Shown: piece after piece, positions 1 through 6,077 of the stretch
Position numbering within the stretch: position 1 is the stretch's first letter
Layout of the letters: every line of letters starts with the position of its first letter
Assembly (NCBI GenBank): GCA_035935115.1
Contig: DASYXK010000004.1
Coordinates: 1-7,618 of the forward strand
Reading direction: 5' to 3'
Origin: TA-20 sp035935115
GTDB taxonomy: Archaea; Thermoproteota; Nitrososphaeria; Nitrososphaerales; Nitrosopumilaceae
Length of the DNA: 7,618 nt
Notes under the pieces: model-generated
Database searches by the model: none
The model's input: only the letters and a program-made list of their open reading frames with translations
What the model was told of the DNA's origin: nothing
Made by a program: the position numbers and the translations under genes

Positions 1-63
1 TAGAACATTCTCAACCAAGTGTGAACCAATGAAACCGCATCCACCAGTGATTAGAACTTTCAT
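1..63 (-). CDS. NAD-dependent sugar epimerase/dehydratase, 5' end only (left copy)
   Basis: The minus strand from 63 to the window edge encodes 21 residues starting MKVLITGGCGFIGSHLVE. This is the N-terminal beta strand and glycine-rich dinucleotide-binding loop (TGGxGFIGSHL) of extended short-chain dehydrogenases such as UDP-glucose 4-epimerase, dTDP-glucose 4,6-dehydratase and GDP-mannose 4,6-dehydratase. Which sugar nucleotide it uses cannot be told from 21 residues. The ATG is preceded by a TATA-like element 23-33 bases upstream, consistent with a leaderless transcript. It lies 94 bases downstream of the TPR-like gene on the same strand. The sequence is identical to the right-hand copy because it sits in the inverted repeat. 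It is cut by the window edge, not by an internal stop. Confidence 0.85.
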   Translation of the reverse strand, partial: MKVLITGGCGFIGSHLVENVL

Positions 64-85
64 CGAAATACAATTAGCACCACAC

Positions 86-96
86 TTTAAGTAAAT
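86..96 (-). promoter_or_regulatory. TATA-like element for left epimerase start
   Basis: Read on the minus strand this is TTTACTTAAAG, placed 23-33 bases before the epimerase ATG at 63. That is the spacing expected of an archaeal TATA box serving a leaderless or nearly leaderless transcript. It lies inside the inverted repeat, so both epimerase copies have the same element. In DNA this A/T-rich such matches also occur by chance. Confidence 0.4.
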
Positions 97-157
97 ACGG
101 ATTCATTTTTACAGTTGATTCTATCTTAAAATTCTTCTATACTTTCTCCTTTTACTT

Positions 158-703
158 TTATATTCTAGGGAGAAAGATCTGTTGTTCCAAAAACAAATTC
201 ACTGTATTGACTACATTCTCAGGCAGATCCATGCTGGGTTGTGTTGGAACTGAGGTTTTTATGTTGGATTTCAAAATGGTAGGCTTTGATTCTTTAACGG
301 ATGGTTGAATCTTCGTTGCCAACCCCATATATTCCTCAAGAACAGTCTCAGCTATTGAGGTTTCTCCTGCCAACACAAAATTTTCATAGGCTTTCTGCAA
401 TGACCACAACCATTCCTGTATTGATCTATGAGTAGCAAATTTTGTGAGTTCCATGTAAATGGTTGCAGCTCTAAAGTAAAGCTTTTTCGGAAGAACTTCG
501 ACTCTAAACTTTACGAGACAATCTGCAGCACATGAACAGCTTAATCCAGCTCTGACTAGAGAACCTATTTTGAGTGACTCAGTAGCATCATTTAAGTACA
601 GTATAATTGCATCGGCGTAATTGCCAACATCTTCCAATCTGCAAGCATTAAGCCAAGTGTTAGACTCGTTGGTAAGCTTATCAATCAATGTCGGTTCTGG
701 CAA
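158..703 (-). CDS. TPR/SNAP-like helical protein of unknown function
   Basis: This is a 181-residue predicted soluble protein with no signal peptide or membrane segment. It is almost entirely helical. Residues 18-45 (ACRLEDVGNYADAIILY and following) read like a tetratricopeptide helix pair, with the small/large residue pattern and a G-x-Y-x-x-A-I core. Residues 50-83 and 95-127 look like further helix pairs, so a TPR or alpha-SNAP-like scaffold is plausible. Residues 131-160 form a Pro/Ser/Thr/Lys-rich linker, followed by a short hydrophobic helix at about 161-176. The start is TTG; the first in-frame ATG is about 80 codons further in, which would remove the first repeat. A TATA-like box 26-33 bases before the TTG supports this start. 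It lies on the same strand as, and upstream of, the left epimerase start. I do not recognise a named family and assign no function; protein-protein binding is an inference from the repeat-like pattern. Confidence 0.72.
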   Translation of the reverse strand: MPEPTLIDKLTNESNTWLNACRLEDVGNYADAIILYLNDATESLKIGSLVRAGLSCSCAADCLVKFRVEVLPKKLYFRAATIYMELTKFATHRSIQEWLWSLQKAYENFVLAGETSIAETVLEEYMGLATKIQPSVKESKPTILKSNIKTSVPTQPSMDLPENVVNTVNLFLEQQIFLPRI

Positions 704-728
704 TACAAACTAATTCTTTTCAACTAAT

Positions 729-736
729 CTTTAAAT
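729..736 (-). promoter_or_regulatory. TATA box for the TPR-like gene
   Basis: The minus strand reads ATTTAAAG here, 26-33 bases before the TTG start at 703. This is the standard distance from an archaeal TATA box to the transcription start, so the transcript would begin at or next to the start codon. No Shine-Dalgarno sequence precedes the TTG. Confidence 0.5.
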
Positions 737-758
737 GTAAAGTATCTTTGTATAAGAA

Positions 759-818
759 AAATCTTATAGTAAATTGTGTTACGCTAATATTTATGAGTAT
801 CAACACACATTAAGATTT
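759..818. other. Imperfect two-step inverted repeat in intergenic region 704-991
   Basis: The outer arms AAATCTTA (759-766) and TAAGATTT (811-818) are exact reverse complements. Nested inside them, TGTGTT (775-780) and AACACA (802-807) are also exact reverse complements. The internal gaps are unequal (8 and 3 bases) and the loop is 21 bases. It lies just upstream of the TATA element of the TPR-like gene and downstream of the ATP-grasp gene. It could be an operator or an RNA structure, or chance in A/T-rich DNA. I see no gene in the rest of the 288-base gap. Confidence 0.3.
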
Positions 819-991
819 GTTGTAATAATAAAAAGATCTTCAATTTCTATTTGATTCTTAAATGATACTTTTTATTCAATCACTACTAGCACGTTAATTT
901 TTTGGAATCTTTCATAATGTTTCTTTAATAGATCTTGTTTGATTGTAATTGGTGTTTTCTGATAGAATAATTTTCATGTATTTTTAAAACG

Positions 992-2059
992 TTAGAAATA
1001 ATCTGGAATAAAAGAATCTGCATTTTCTATTTTGCCTGTACTATGTGTTTTCTCATACGTAGAATACGGAATGTAGACTTCATTCCAATATCTCATACAT
1101 ACAAGCTTTCTATAGGTTGGTATTTTGATTTCTTCATCTAAAACGAAATTACGAAAAACTATATCAGGCTCATTAATTCCTGACACAGCGCGTATAGGAC
1201 AAGTAGCTGAAAAACGTGGATTGATTTCAAATACTTTGGGTTCATTTTCAATCAACTTTGCCTGAATATTAATTGAACCTCTACAACCAAATTTCATTGC
1301 AATCTGTTCAGCAGACTTGCGTATATCGTCAAAATTATCTATGAAGGCTTTGTATGTTTGTCCATGTTTGAGTATTTTTCTCATTGAGATTGAAGACATT
1401 ATGTTTTTTCCTGTTTTGTTAACAGTAACACCAGAAGTAAATTCTATATTTTCTCCATGAAGGTATTCCTGTATTATTGGATGCCAGCCTACTCTCTGAA
1501 TTGCATAAATAGCTTGTCTGATCTCATCTCTATTATTAACAATGTAGAAGTGTAATGAGCCATGACCTTCTCGTGGTTTTACAACCAGAGGAAAACCAAA
1601 TTCTTCGATAAATTTTTCCTGATTTTCGGGTAATGACGATTCTGCACATGGTAGATTGTTGTTCTTGAGAAACTCGAAAGTTTTCCATTTATCCATTGCT
1701 GTCGATATAACATTAGTTGGGTTAATGAGTACCACAGAGCCAGTTTCTTTTTCTATTTTTTCTCTTGCAAATGCAACAGGCAATAACTCTTCATCTGAAC
1801 CCACAAAAATGGCTTTAACATTTTGTTCTTTACAGATTTTAATTAGAGAGTCAACGTAATCATGTAAGGAAGGAGAAGGTACAAGAATACCGATATCACT
1901 TCGGTACAAACCTGCCGCCTGTGCATTAAGATCAGTTGCAATAATCTTATACGCTGCAGTACGATCTTTTTTTGTGTTAGACAGTTTTAGAGATTTTATT
2001 ATGCCTTGTGCAACAATGCCTCCAGCAGCAGTCACTAGTACGGTTGCGTCGTTTACCAT
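992..2059 (-). CDS. ATP-grasp ligase (carbamoyl-phosphate-synthase-like / PylC-like)
   Basis: This 355-residue cytosolic enzyme belongs to the ATP-grasp superfamily, which joins a carboxylate to an amine or thiol through an acyl-phosphate. Residues 7-14 (VLVTAAGG) start a Rossmann-like pre-ATP-grasp domain running to about 115. The ATP-grasp fold follows: MDKWKTFEFL at 122-131, the ATP-binding lysine in VVKPREGHGS (K161), IQEYLHGE at 196-203, GCRGSINIQ at 258-266, and the metal-binding EINPRFS (E278, N280) at 278-284. The catalytic core is therefore complete. The last 55 residues (301-355) form a tail of no recognised type. Relatives often sit in surface-polysaccharide or modified-amino-acid clusters, and the nearby epimerase, deacetylase and spherulin genes fit the former. 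The substrate cannot be read from sequence. The start is ATG; a TATA-like element about 40 bases upstream would give a leader of roughly 12 bases. The gene is divergent from the spherulin-4 gene. Confidence 0.88.
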   Translation of the reverse strand: MVNDATVLVTAAGGIVAQGIIKSLKLSNTKKDRTAAYKIIATDLNAQAAGLYRSDIGILVPSPSLHDYVDSLIKICKEQNVKAIFVGSDEELLPVAFAREKIEKETGSVVLINPTNVISTAMDKWKTFEFLKNNNLPCAESSLPENQEKFIEEFGFPLVVKPREGHGSLHFYIVNNRDEIRQAIYAIQRVGWHPIIQEYLHGENIEFTSGVTVNKTGKNIMSSISMRKILKHGQTYKAFIDNFDDIRKSAEQIAMKFGCRGSINIQAKLIENEPKVFEINPRFSATCPIRAVSGINEPDIVFRNFVLDEEIKIPTYRKLVCMRYWNEVYIPYSTYEKTHSTGKIENADSFIPDYF

Positions 2060-2096
2060 GTTTTATAATTAATTTCTTAGTTTATCTGTTTTAGCT

Positions 2097-2106
2097 AAAA
2101 ATATAG
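2097..2106 (-). promoter_or_regulatory. Possible TATA box for the ATP-grasp gene
   Basis: The minus strand reads CTATATTTTT, 38-47 bases before the ATG at 2059. That predicts transcription starting near 2071 with a short leader. A second, weaker element (ATAAACT, 2078-2084) lies closer than usual for a leaderless start, so the choice is uncertain. Confidence 0.3.
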
Positions 2107-2149
2107 TGGTGTTTTTATCTATGAGGTTTTGACGTAGAAGATTGTTCTA

Positions 2150-2162
2150 TTTTAATTTTAAA
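2150..2162 (+). promoter_or_regulatory. TATA-like element for the spherulin-4 gene
   Basis: The sequence TTTTAATTTTAAA lies 20-32 bases before the TTG at 2182. The spacing fits a leaderless transcript starting on that TTG or on the adjacent TTG at 2185. It supports these starts over the ATG at codon 9, which would cut off the positively charged part of the signal peptide. Confidence 0.4.
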
Positions 2163-2181
2163 CCATTATGATAATAGTTAA

Positions 2182-3027
2182 TTGTTGAAAAGAAAAATTC
2201 TATATATGATAATTATTATTTTGGTAATTGGAATAATATCGTCAAGTGAAACAAATTTTCGAATACAAAACGTAATAGGAAATTTGTTTGATGGAACAAA
2301 AATTCTTCTGATGAATACAAGTCAGACGAATGTTATGAATACAAATCAGACTATGGGAATAATCATAGTGCCATATTTTGAACCAGAAAATCCTCAATGG
2401 AAGGTCATTTATCAATTAGCAGATAGTTATCCTGGTACAATCAAGTATGCAATTATAAATCCATGTAGTGGTCCATGCGCTGTTCCATTATCAGATGATT
2501 GGCAACAAGTAATATCAAAACTAAAAAGTAAAGACATCAAAACATTAGGATATATTTTTAATGATTCCGAAAGTATTTCAAACATTGATTATTACATGAA
2601 ACAACCTAATATTCCGACAGATGGTATATTCTTTGACAATGAGGGCGGTACGAATAATTTAGCTAACTTCAAACAGTATGCTGATCATGTACATCATTTT
2701 GGAGGAATAGTCTACATTAATCCGGGCTATAATTATCCACAGGTAATCGATTATGTAAAAAGCGGTTTGGCAGATATGACTAACATACATGAATTTAGAA
2801 TTGGTGACTCTGACTACATGACAGGAAATTATGATGCATCGCCTTCCAAAATCAGTGTAATAGTTGGTAACGTTTACAGTATATCAGATATGCAAACCGA
2901 ATTAACAAAGATTTCATCAAAAGGAGCAGGCATTGTTTACATTTACGCAAAGTCTTACTATACTCTTCCGTCATATTTGAACGAAGAAATTCAAAAAGCT
3001 ACTAACACATCAATTCTCAAAAATTAA
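2182..3027 (+). CDS. Secreted spherulation-specific family 4 (spherulin-4, GH135-like) protein
   Basis: A 281-residue protein. Residues 1-8 are basic (KRK) and 9-20 strongly hydrophobic, giving a signal peptide or N-terminal anchor with no lipobox cysteine, so it should act outside the membrane. A linker rich in N, T and Q (45-57) leads into the spherulin-4 domain (about 58-270). Recognisable blocks are IIIVPYFEPENPQW (60-73), YAIINPCSGPC (89-99), VISKLKSKDIKTLGYIF (110-126), DGIFFDNEGG (147-156), VYINPGY (177-183) and GIVYIYAKSYY (250-260). The family has a TIM-barrel-like fold and includes fungal Sph3 (GH135), which cuts galactosaminogalactan. D152, E154 and E204 are candidate acidic catalytic residues. 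The usual adjacent Asp-Glu after the FF block appears here as D-N-E. C95 and C99 could form an extracellular disulfide. Start: TTG 2182, or TTG 2185. The gene is convergent with the response regulator, 21 bases apart. Family confidence is good; enzyme activity is inferred. Confidence 0.85.
   Translation: MLKRKILYMIIIILVIGIISSSETNFRIQNVIGNLFDGTKILLMNTSQTNVMNTNQTMGIIIVPYFEPENPQWKVIYQLADSYPGTIKYAIINPCSGPCAVPLSDDWQQVISKLKSKDIKTLGYIFNDSESISNIDYYMKQPNIPTDGIFFDNEGGTNNLANFKQYADHVHHFGGIVYINPGYNYPQVIDYVKSGLADMTNIHEFRIGDSDYMTGNYDASPSKISVIVGNVYSISDMQTELTKISSKGAGIVYIYAKSYYTLPSYLNEEIQKATNTSILKN
2311..2351 (+). repeat. Short imperfect tandem repeat inside the spherulin-4 gene
   Basis: Two 17-base copies (2311-2327 and 2335-2351), spaced at a 24-base period, differ at one base. 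They encode MNTSQT and MNTNQT in the linker between the signal peptide and the catalytic domain. The period is a multiple of three, so a change in copy number would alter linker length without shifting frame. Confidence 0.7.
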
Positions 3028-3048
3028 GTTATTTTAGAATCAATCTGA

Positions 3049-3417
3049 TCATTTGTTATTCAGTTCTGTGTTAATATGTATGATTAAATCGCTTATTGTA
3101 ATCGGTTTGCGAATAAAGCACTTTACATCAAGTGTTGGAAAGACTTTTTTAAATTCCTCATAATACACTTCAAATGCAGTAAAAAAACAAATTTTGGCAC
3201 GATCATTTTTCTTTTTTATTTCACGGTACAATTCAAAACCATTTAATTTTGGCATTCTTATATCAACAAGCAAAAGATCGTATATATCTGGTTTAAATTC
3301 TGTTAAAGCCTTCTCAGGATCAACATATGCGTCAACTTGAAATCCATTACGCTCTAACCCCCTTTTTATAGATGATGAAATATCCGGTTCATCGTCAACA
3401 ACAAGGATTCTTTTCAA
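3049..3417 (-). CDS. Single-domain response regulator (CheY-like receiver)
   Basis: This protein of about 122 residues consists only of a receiver domain. Counting from TTG 3417, the acidic pocket is D8-D9 (ILVVDDEPD), the phosphoacceptor is D52 (LLVDIRMP), the switch threonine is T80 (FFTA) and the invariant lysine is K104 (IRKP). All catalytic positions are present, so it should be phosphorylatable. No DNA-binding or enzymatic output domain follows; the protein ends at the last receiver helix. It lies about 50 bases downstream of a histidine kinase on the same strand, which is its likely partner. The chosen start gives the usual family opening (M)KRILVVDD and has a TATA-like element 24-31 bases upstream. 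An in-frame TTG at 3426 would add three residues and could be used with the more distant TATA-like element at 3461-3468. It is convergent with the spherulin-4 gene. Confidence 0.92.
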   Translation of the reverse strand: MKRILVVDDEPDISSSIKRGLERNGFQVDAYVDPEKALTEFKPDIYDLLLVDIRMPKLNGFELYREIKKKNDRAKICFFTAFEVYYEEFKKVFPTLDVKCFIRKPITISDLIIHINTELNNK

Positions 3418-3440
3418 TGCGATCAAAATCCCTATTAATG

Positions 3441-3448
3441 CTTAAAAC
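3441..3448 (-). promoter_or_regulatory. TATA-like element for the response regulator
   Basis: The minus strand reads GTTTTAAG, 24-31 bases before the TTG at 3417 and only 15-22 bases before the TTG at 3426. Its position favours the shorter start. It would allow the regulator to be transcribed separately from the kinase, although read-through across the roughly 50-base gap is also likely. Confidence 0.35.
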
Positions 3449-3471
3449 ATTTACTATGTTTTTTTATATTT

Positions 3472-4197
3472 TTATACAATCTTCGTATTTTCCTGAGCTA
3501 GTATAGGAATGGCAAATATGAATGAGGCGCCTTTTCCACCAGAATTATTTTTGGCCCATATCTTCCCACCATGTGTTTCTATGATGTTTTTAGAGATAAA
3601 TAATCCTAACCCAGTACCCTTCACTGAAATTGTAATAAATTTTGAAAATAAACCAGACAAAATATGCGGATCTATACCACTACCTGAATCCTTTACAGTT
3701 ATAACAGCTATTTCTTCATCTTTTTTTTCTACAGTTATTTCAATACTGCCTCCTTCAGTAAATTTAAACGCGTTATCTATTAGATTAGTGATAACTTGAT
3801 AAAGCCTATCTTTATCAGCTTCTACCAAGATTTTTTTCGTAGATTCGAATAATACTTTTATGTTTTTTGCATTATAAAGAGAATTTTCAATTGAACATTT
3901 AAAATCCTCTATAACGCACGATATAAGTTCTGTTAAATCAAATTTTTCTTTTTTGAGTTTTAATGTTTGATGTTCAATTCTATTTACGTCTAATAAATTG
4001 TTACATAGTGATTGAAGTCGCATAGCGTTTCTAAATATTGTCTGTGCATATTCTTTGGTATTTTTTTCAGGTCTATTATACAAGAACTCTGCATGTGTTA
4101 GGAGGGATTGAATGGGTGTTCTCATCTCATGACTAGCTATGCTGATAAACTCTGTAAGTTCAGATAATTCATTTTTATTTTTGCATTGTATCATCAA
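3472..4197 (-). CDS. Soluble sensorless histidine kinase
   Basis: This 241-residue kinase has only the dimerisation/phosphotransfer (DHp) and ATPase domains. The H-box is ISIASHEMRTPIQ with phosphoacceptor H23. The N-box is NLIDNAFKF (N138, N142), the G1 box is DSGSGI (D170) and the G2 box is GTGLGLF (194-200). Every catalytic motif is intact. Only 22 residues precede the phosphoacceptor histidine, so there is no PAS, GAF, HAMP, Cache or membrane segment. An in-frame TAA 7-8 codons upstream of the start (about 4216-4218) shows that the protein is not an obvious truncation of a longer reading frame. The input signal must come from a partner protein. The start is TTG directly followed by ATG; a TATA box 25-33 bases upstream of the TTG supports a leaderless TTG start. 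Upstream is the GvpD/KaiC-like ATPase and downstream the receiver protein, all on the same strand. Confidence 0.93.
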   Translation of the reverse strand: MMIQCKNKNELSELTEFISIASHEMRTPIQSLLTHAEFLYNRPEKNTKEYAQTIFRNAMRLQSLCNNLLDVNRIEHQTLKLKKEKFDLTELISCVIEDFKCSIENSLYNAKNIKVLFESTKKILVEADKDRLYQVITNLIDNAFKFTEGGSIEITVEKKDEEIAVITVKDSGSGIDPHILSGLFSKFITISVKGTGLGLFISKNIIETHGGKIWAKNNSGGKGASFIFAIPILAQENTKIV

Positions 4198-4221
4198 ATT
4201 AGTTACTAAACAAAGTTATAG

Positions 4222-4230
4222 AATATAAAA
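4222..4230 (-). promoter_or_regulatory. TATA box for the histidine kinase
   Basis: The minus strand reads TTTTATATT, 25-33 bases before the TTG at 4197. It is one of the best TATA matches in the window and fits a leaderless transcript. It means the kinase and regulator can be expressed independently of the ATPase gene upstream. Confidence 0.55.
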
Positions 4231-4302
4231 TCATATGATAAAATGTTCTATTATAAACGTCCGTTATAGAGGGATATAAAATAAATTTTGAAAATAAGCA
4301 GC

Positions 4303-5784
4303 TTAAACTATTGGTTCCAAGTCAATATTTGGATATCCAAAGGTTCTATCAATTACTATTGCATAAAAATGTGACCATGGGATTTTTGATTTTAAAAGCA
4401 AAGTACTATTTATTTCAGACACTCCTAGATACATATCTGATATTTTAGATAGTTTTTCTTGTATGTTATCTTGTGAATGTCGGGTTATTAAGATAAAAAG
4501 ATCAGTTTTTAATTTTATACTTTCTATGTGTTGTTTTATTTGTTTTCTCATGTCGCCAGTATGAGATTCGTGAGACAGGTCTAATCCTATAATGGCAAGT
4601 AAAATCTTCTTTGCGTGTTTTTTCTGTATTTTTAGAATATTTTTTTGGATAGATTCTAGTTGTTTTGTACTGTCAGGATATTTTGTAACAGATACAGAAC
4701 GTGATGATGTAATTTTTGATTTACTTGTAAATTGTAAAATTTCTAGCATTTTCATAGCATCTTTGGATAAACATGAATTCAGATATCTTGAAAGATATTC
4801 AGAGTTAATACCTTCAAAAGGTTGTAATAAAACAGGATTGCCTGTGCTAGCAAAATTTGAAATAATTTTGCCTAGAAATGCCAAGATTACCTTTGCATTT
4901 ATGTTAGAATCAAGTTCAATATTTACAAAACTTTTCTTATGAAGTCCTTCACCAAGTATTCTATCGAGTTCTAGATACCCTGTTTTGATATGGTTATTGC
5001 TAAATGTTTGTGATATATTTTCAGATTTTTTATCCTGAGAGTTAGTAATCGCATAGTCAGCTGAACTGTACGGTTCATAACTACGAAAAACATTCTTGTT
5101 AAGTGTGAAAATATAAGATGGCCTACTTATCCTAACTCCACGTAATTTTAAAAGGAAAATTTCTCTTACTCTTCTATCATCATAATATTTTTGTTGCAAT
5201 TCCACTATACCATCTACAAGAAAATCAAGTGTTGCATCTTTTTGTTCTTCTGCAACAAAAATTATTTTTGCTCTAGATCTTTCTCTCCAAGTTTGAAGCA
5301 CTCTTGCATTATTCATGAGCGCCTCTTTGTCCATAAAATACCCTATGGCATCCCAACTATCTATTATTATAATTGGAGATTTAACATCCATCAATTGATT
5401 TGTAATTCTTTCAAACAACGAACCTGGTTCATCAAGTCTAGCATCAACAAAAACAGGTGCATCTGTCTCAAATTCTGAGATTTCTCCTAGTTCTGTTTTC
5501 ATTGACTTGCCAAAAAATGATTCAAGCCAAGGATAGTATATAAAAAGTTGTTCTGGAGAAATTCTAGTTGAAATATACAGGCAGTTTTTATTAATATTTA
5601 AAGCGCGTAAGATAGTCAGTGCAAGGGTAGTTTTTCCTGTACCCGCGTCTCCTTTGATAAGTAACGAATAGGTTTCACGTTTAAGAAAATCTATTAATTC
5701 GCTTGGAATATGCATTGAATTATTCATAGTAATGATAGATCCCTTTGTATTTATTTTCATATGTAATTTTACTAATTTACTCAA
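4303..5784 (-). CDS. GvpD/KaiC-like two-domain RecA-superfamily ATPase
   Basis: A 493-residue cytosolic protein. Domain 1 (about 25-240) opens with IPSELIDFLKRETYSLLIKGDAGTGKTT: the Walker A loop is G45-DAGTGK-T52 and Walker B is IIIIDSWDAI (D142). LYISTRISPEQL (69-80) matches the style of archaeal GvpD and RAD55/KaiC-type ATPases. Domain 2 (about 265-480) opens like a KaiC domain (IKTGYLELDRILGEGL, 266-281), but its Walker A position (about 289-299) has no GKT, so it probably does not hydrolyse ATP. In haloarchaea GvpD is a regulator of gas-vesicle genes; KaiC-type ATPases are clock or signalling hubs. No gas-vesicle gene is visible here, so a regulatory role is inferred. The start is uncertain: TTG 5784 is the longest, while ATG 5760 (codon 9) has a TATA-like TTTTTAAG 28-35 bases upstream. 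It is followed by the sensorless kinase 105 bases downstream. Confidence 0.85.
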   Translation of the reverse strand: MSKLVKLHMKINTKGSIITMNNSMHIPSELIDFLKRETYSLLIKGDAGTGKTTLALTILRALNINKNCLYISTRISPEQLFIYYPWLESFFGKSMKTELGEISEFETDAPVFVDARLDEPGSLFERITNQLMDVKSPIIIIDSWDAIGYFMDKEALMNNARVLQTWRERSRAKIIFVAEEQKDATLDFLVDGIVELQQKYYDDRRVREIFLLKLRGVRISRPSYIFTLNKNVFRSYEPYSSADYAITNSQDKKSENISQTFSNNHIKTGYLELDRILGEGLHKKSFVNIELDSNINAKVILAFLGKIISNFASTGNPVLLQPFEGINSEYLSRYLNSCLSKDAMKMLEILQFTSKSKITSSRSVSVTKYPDSTKQLESIQKNILKIQKKHAKKILLAIIGLDLSHESHTGDMRKQIKQHIESIKLKTDLFILITRHSQDNIQEKLSKISDMYLGVSEINSTLLLKSKIPWSHFYAIVIDRTFGYPNIDLEPIV

Positions 5785-5833
5785 TACCTTAAAAAGAAAT
5801 TATAATTAATGTTCAAGTATTCCAAATCTAGAA

Positions 5834-6043
5834 TTACTTTTTAGAAACACTATACACTGTATTGTTTTGTTCTACTAAACCCCAACAAGAGTTATGGTAC
5901 CATTTATTTCCGTATATCATATCACCTTCCGATAACAACATTTTCTTTTTACATAATGAACATGTTTGTGTTAGAAAATTATGTTGGGACACCGCAACTC
6001 GTATTTGTTCATCATTTATTATTTGAATAAATATCGCCTCCAA
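5834..6043 (-). CDS. Small LIM-like half zinc-finger protein
   Basis: This is a 69-residue protein with one clear metal site: C28-x2-C31-x18-H50-x2-C53 (TCSLCKKKM ... KWYHNSCW). The spacing is that of the first zinc module of a LIM domain. Small archaeal proteins with this pattern are common and mostly uncharacterised; binding to protein or nucleic acid is possible. The first 27 residues are a separate strand/helix-like segment containing H21. The start is TTG; no in-frame ATG occurs before codon 36, and a GTG at codon 18 is the only other early choice. The second and third codons form GGAGGCG, resembling a Shine-Dalgarno sequence but located inside the gene. It is 49 bases upstream of the ATPase gene on the same strand and could be its operon leader. 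Its promoter lies in a long near-palindrome. Confidence 0.75.
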   Translation of the reverse strand: MEAIFIQIINDEQIRVAVSQHNFLTQTCSLCKKKMLLSEGDMIYGNKWYHNSCWGLVEQNNTVYSVSKK

Positions 6044-6068
6044 ATAGTTGTTATATGATGTTTTTTCA

Positions 6069-6077
6069 TATGTATAC
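6069..6077 (-). promoter_or_regulatory. TATA-like element for the zinc protein
   Basis: The minus strand reads AGTATACATA at this place, 26-34 bases before the TTG at 6043. It forms part of the left arm of the near-palindrome at 6069-6111, so anything binding that palindrome would compete with the basal transcription factors. Confidence 0.4.

Larger units (their letters stand above)
1..141. repeat. Left copy of perfect 141-bp terminal inverted repeat
   Basis: Bases 1-141 are the exact reverse complement of bases 7478-7618. I compared the two base by base and found no mismatch until 142 versus 7477, after which similarity disappears. The repeat holds the first 21 codons of an outward-reading epimerase gene plus 78 bases of upstream DNA. 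It carries no transposase, target-site duplication or recombinase site, so it does not look like a transposon end. The length matches a common assembler k-mer (141), so the true repeat probably extends beyond the window. Confidence 0.97.

Noticed and set aside
704..991. Search for tRNA, small RNA or short gene in the largest internal gap
   Set aside because: No cloverleaf, no GC-rich structured island and no open frame with a supported start was seen; only the imperfect inverted repeat is reported.
1656..1859. 67-codon plus-strand open frame
   Set aside because: It lies antisense inside the ATP-grasp gene, whose motifs are intact in its own frame, and it has no recognisable domain.
3509..3799. 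96-codon plus-strand open frame
   Set aside because: It lies antisense to the ATPase domain of the histidine kinase, whose N, G1 and G2 boxes cover this stretch.
4247..4270. Possible hairpin between the ATPase and kinase genes
   Set aside because: The arms only pair with extra unpaired bases on one side and no T-tract follows in the right direction, so it is not a convincing terminator or operator.
4592..4942. 116-codon plus-strand open frame
   Set aside because: It is antisense to the second domain of the GvpD/KaiC-like gene; the apparent hydrophobic/cysteine-rich protein is a reverse reading of lysine- and isoleucine-rich codons.
5191..5478. 95-codon plus-strand open frame
   Set aside because: It is antisense to the first ATPase domain, overlapping the Walker B region; low-complexity K/N/Y/F composition is unlike a real gene.
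4303..5784. Gas-vesicle locus suggested by the GvpD-like ATPase
   Set aside because: No GvpA, GvpF/L, GvpN or other structural gas-vesicle gene is present; the similarity concerns the ATPase family only.
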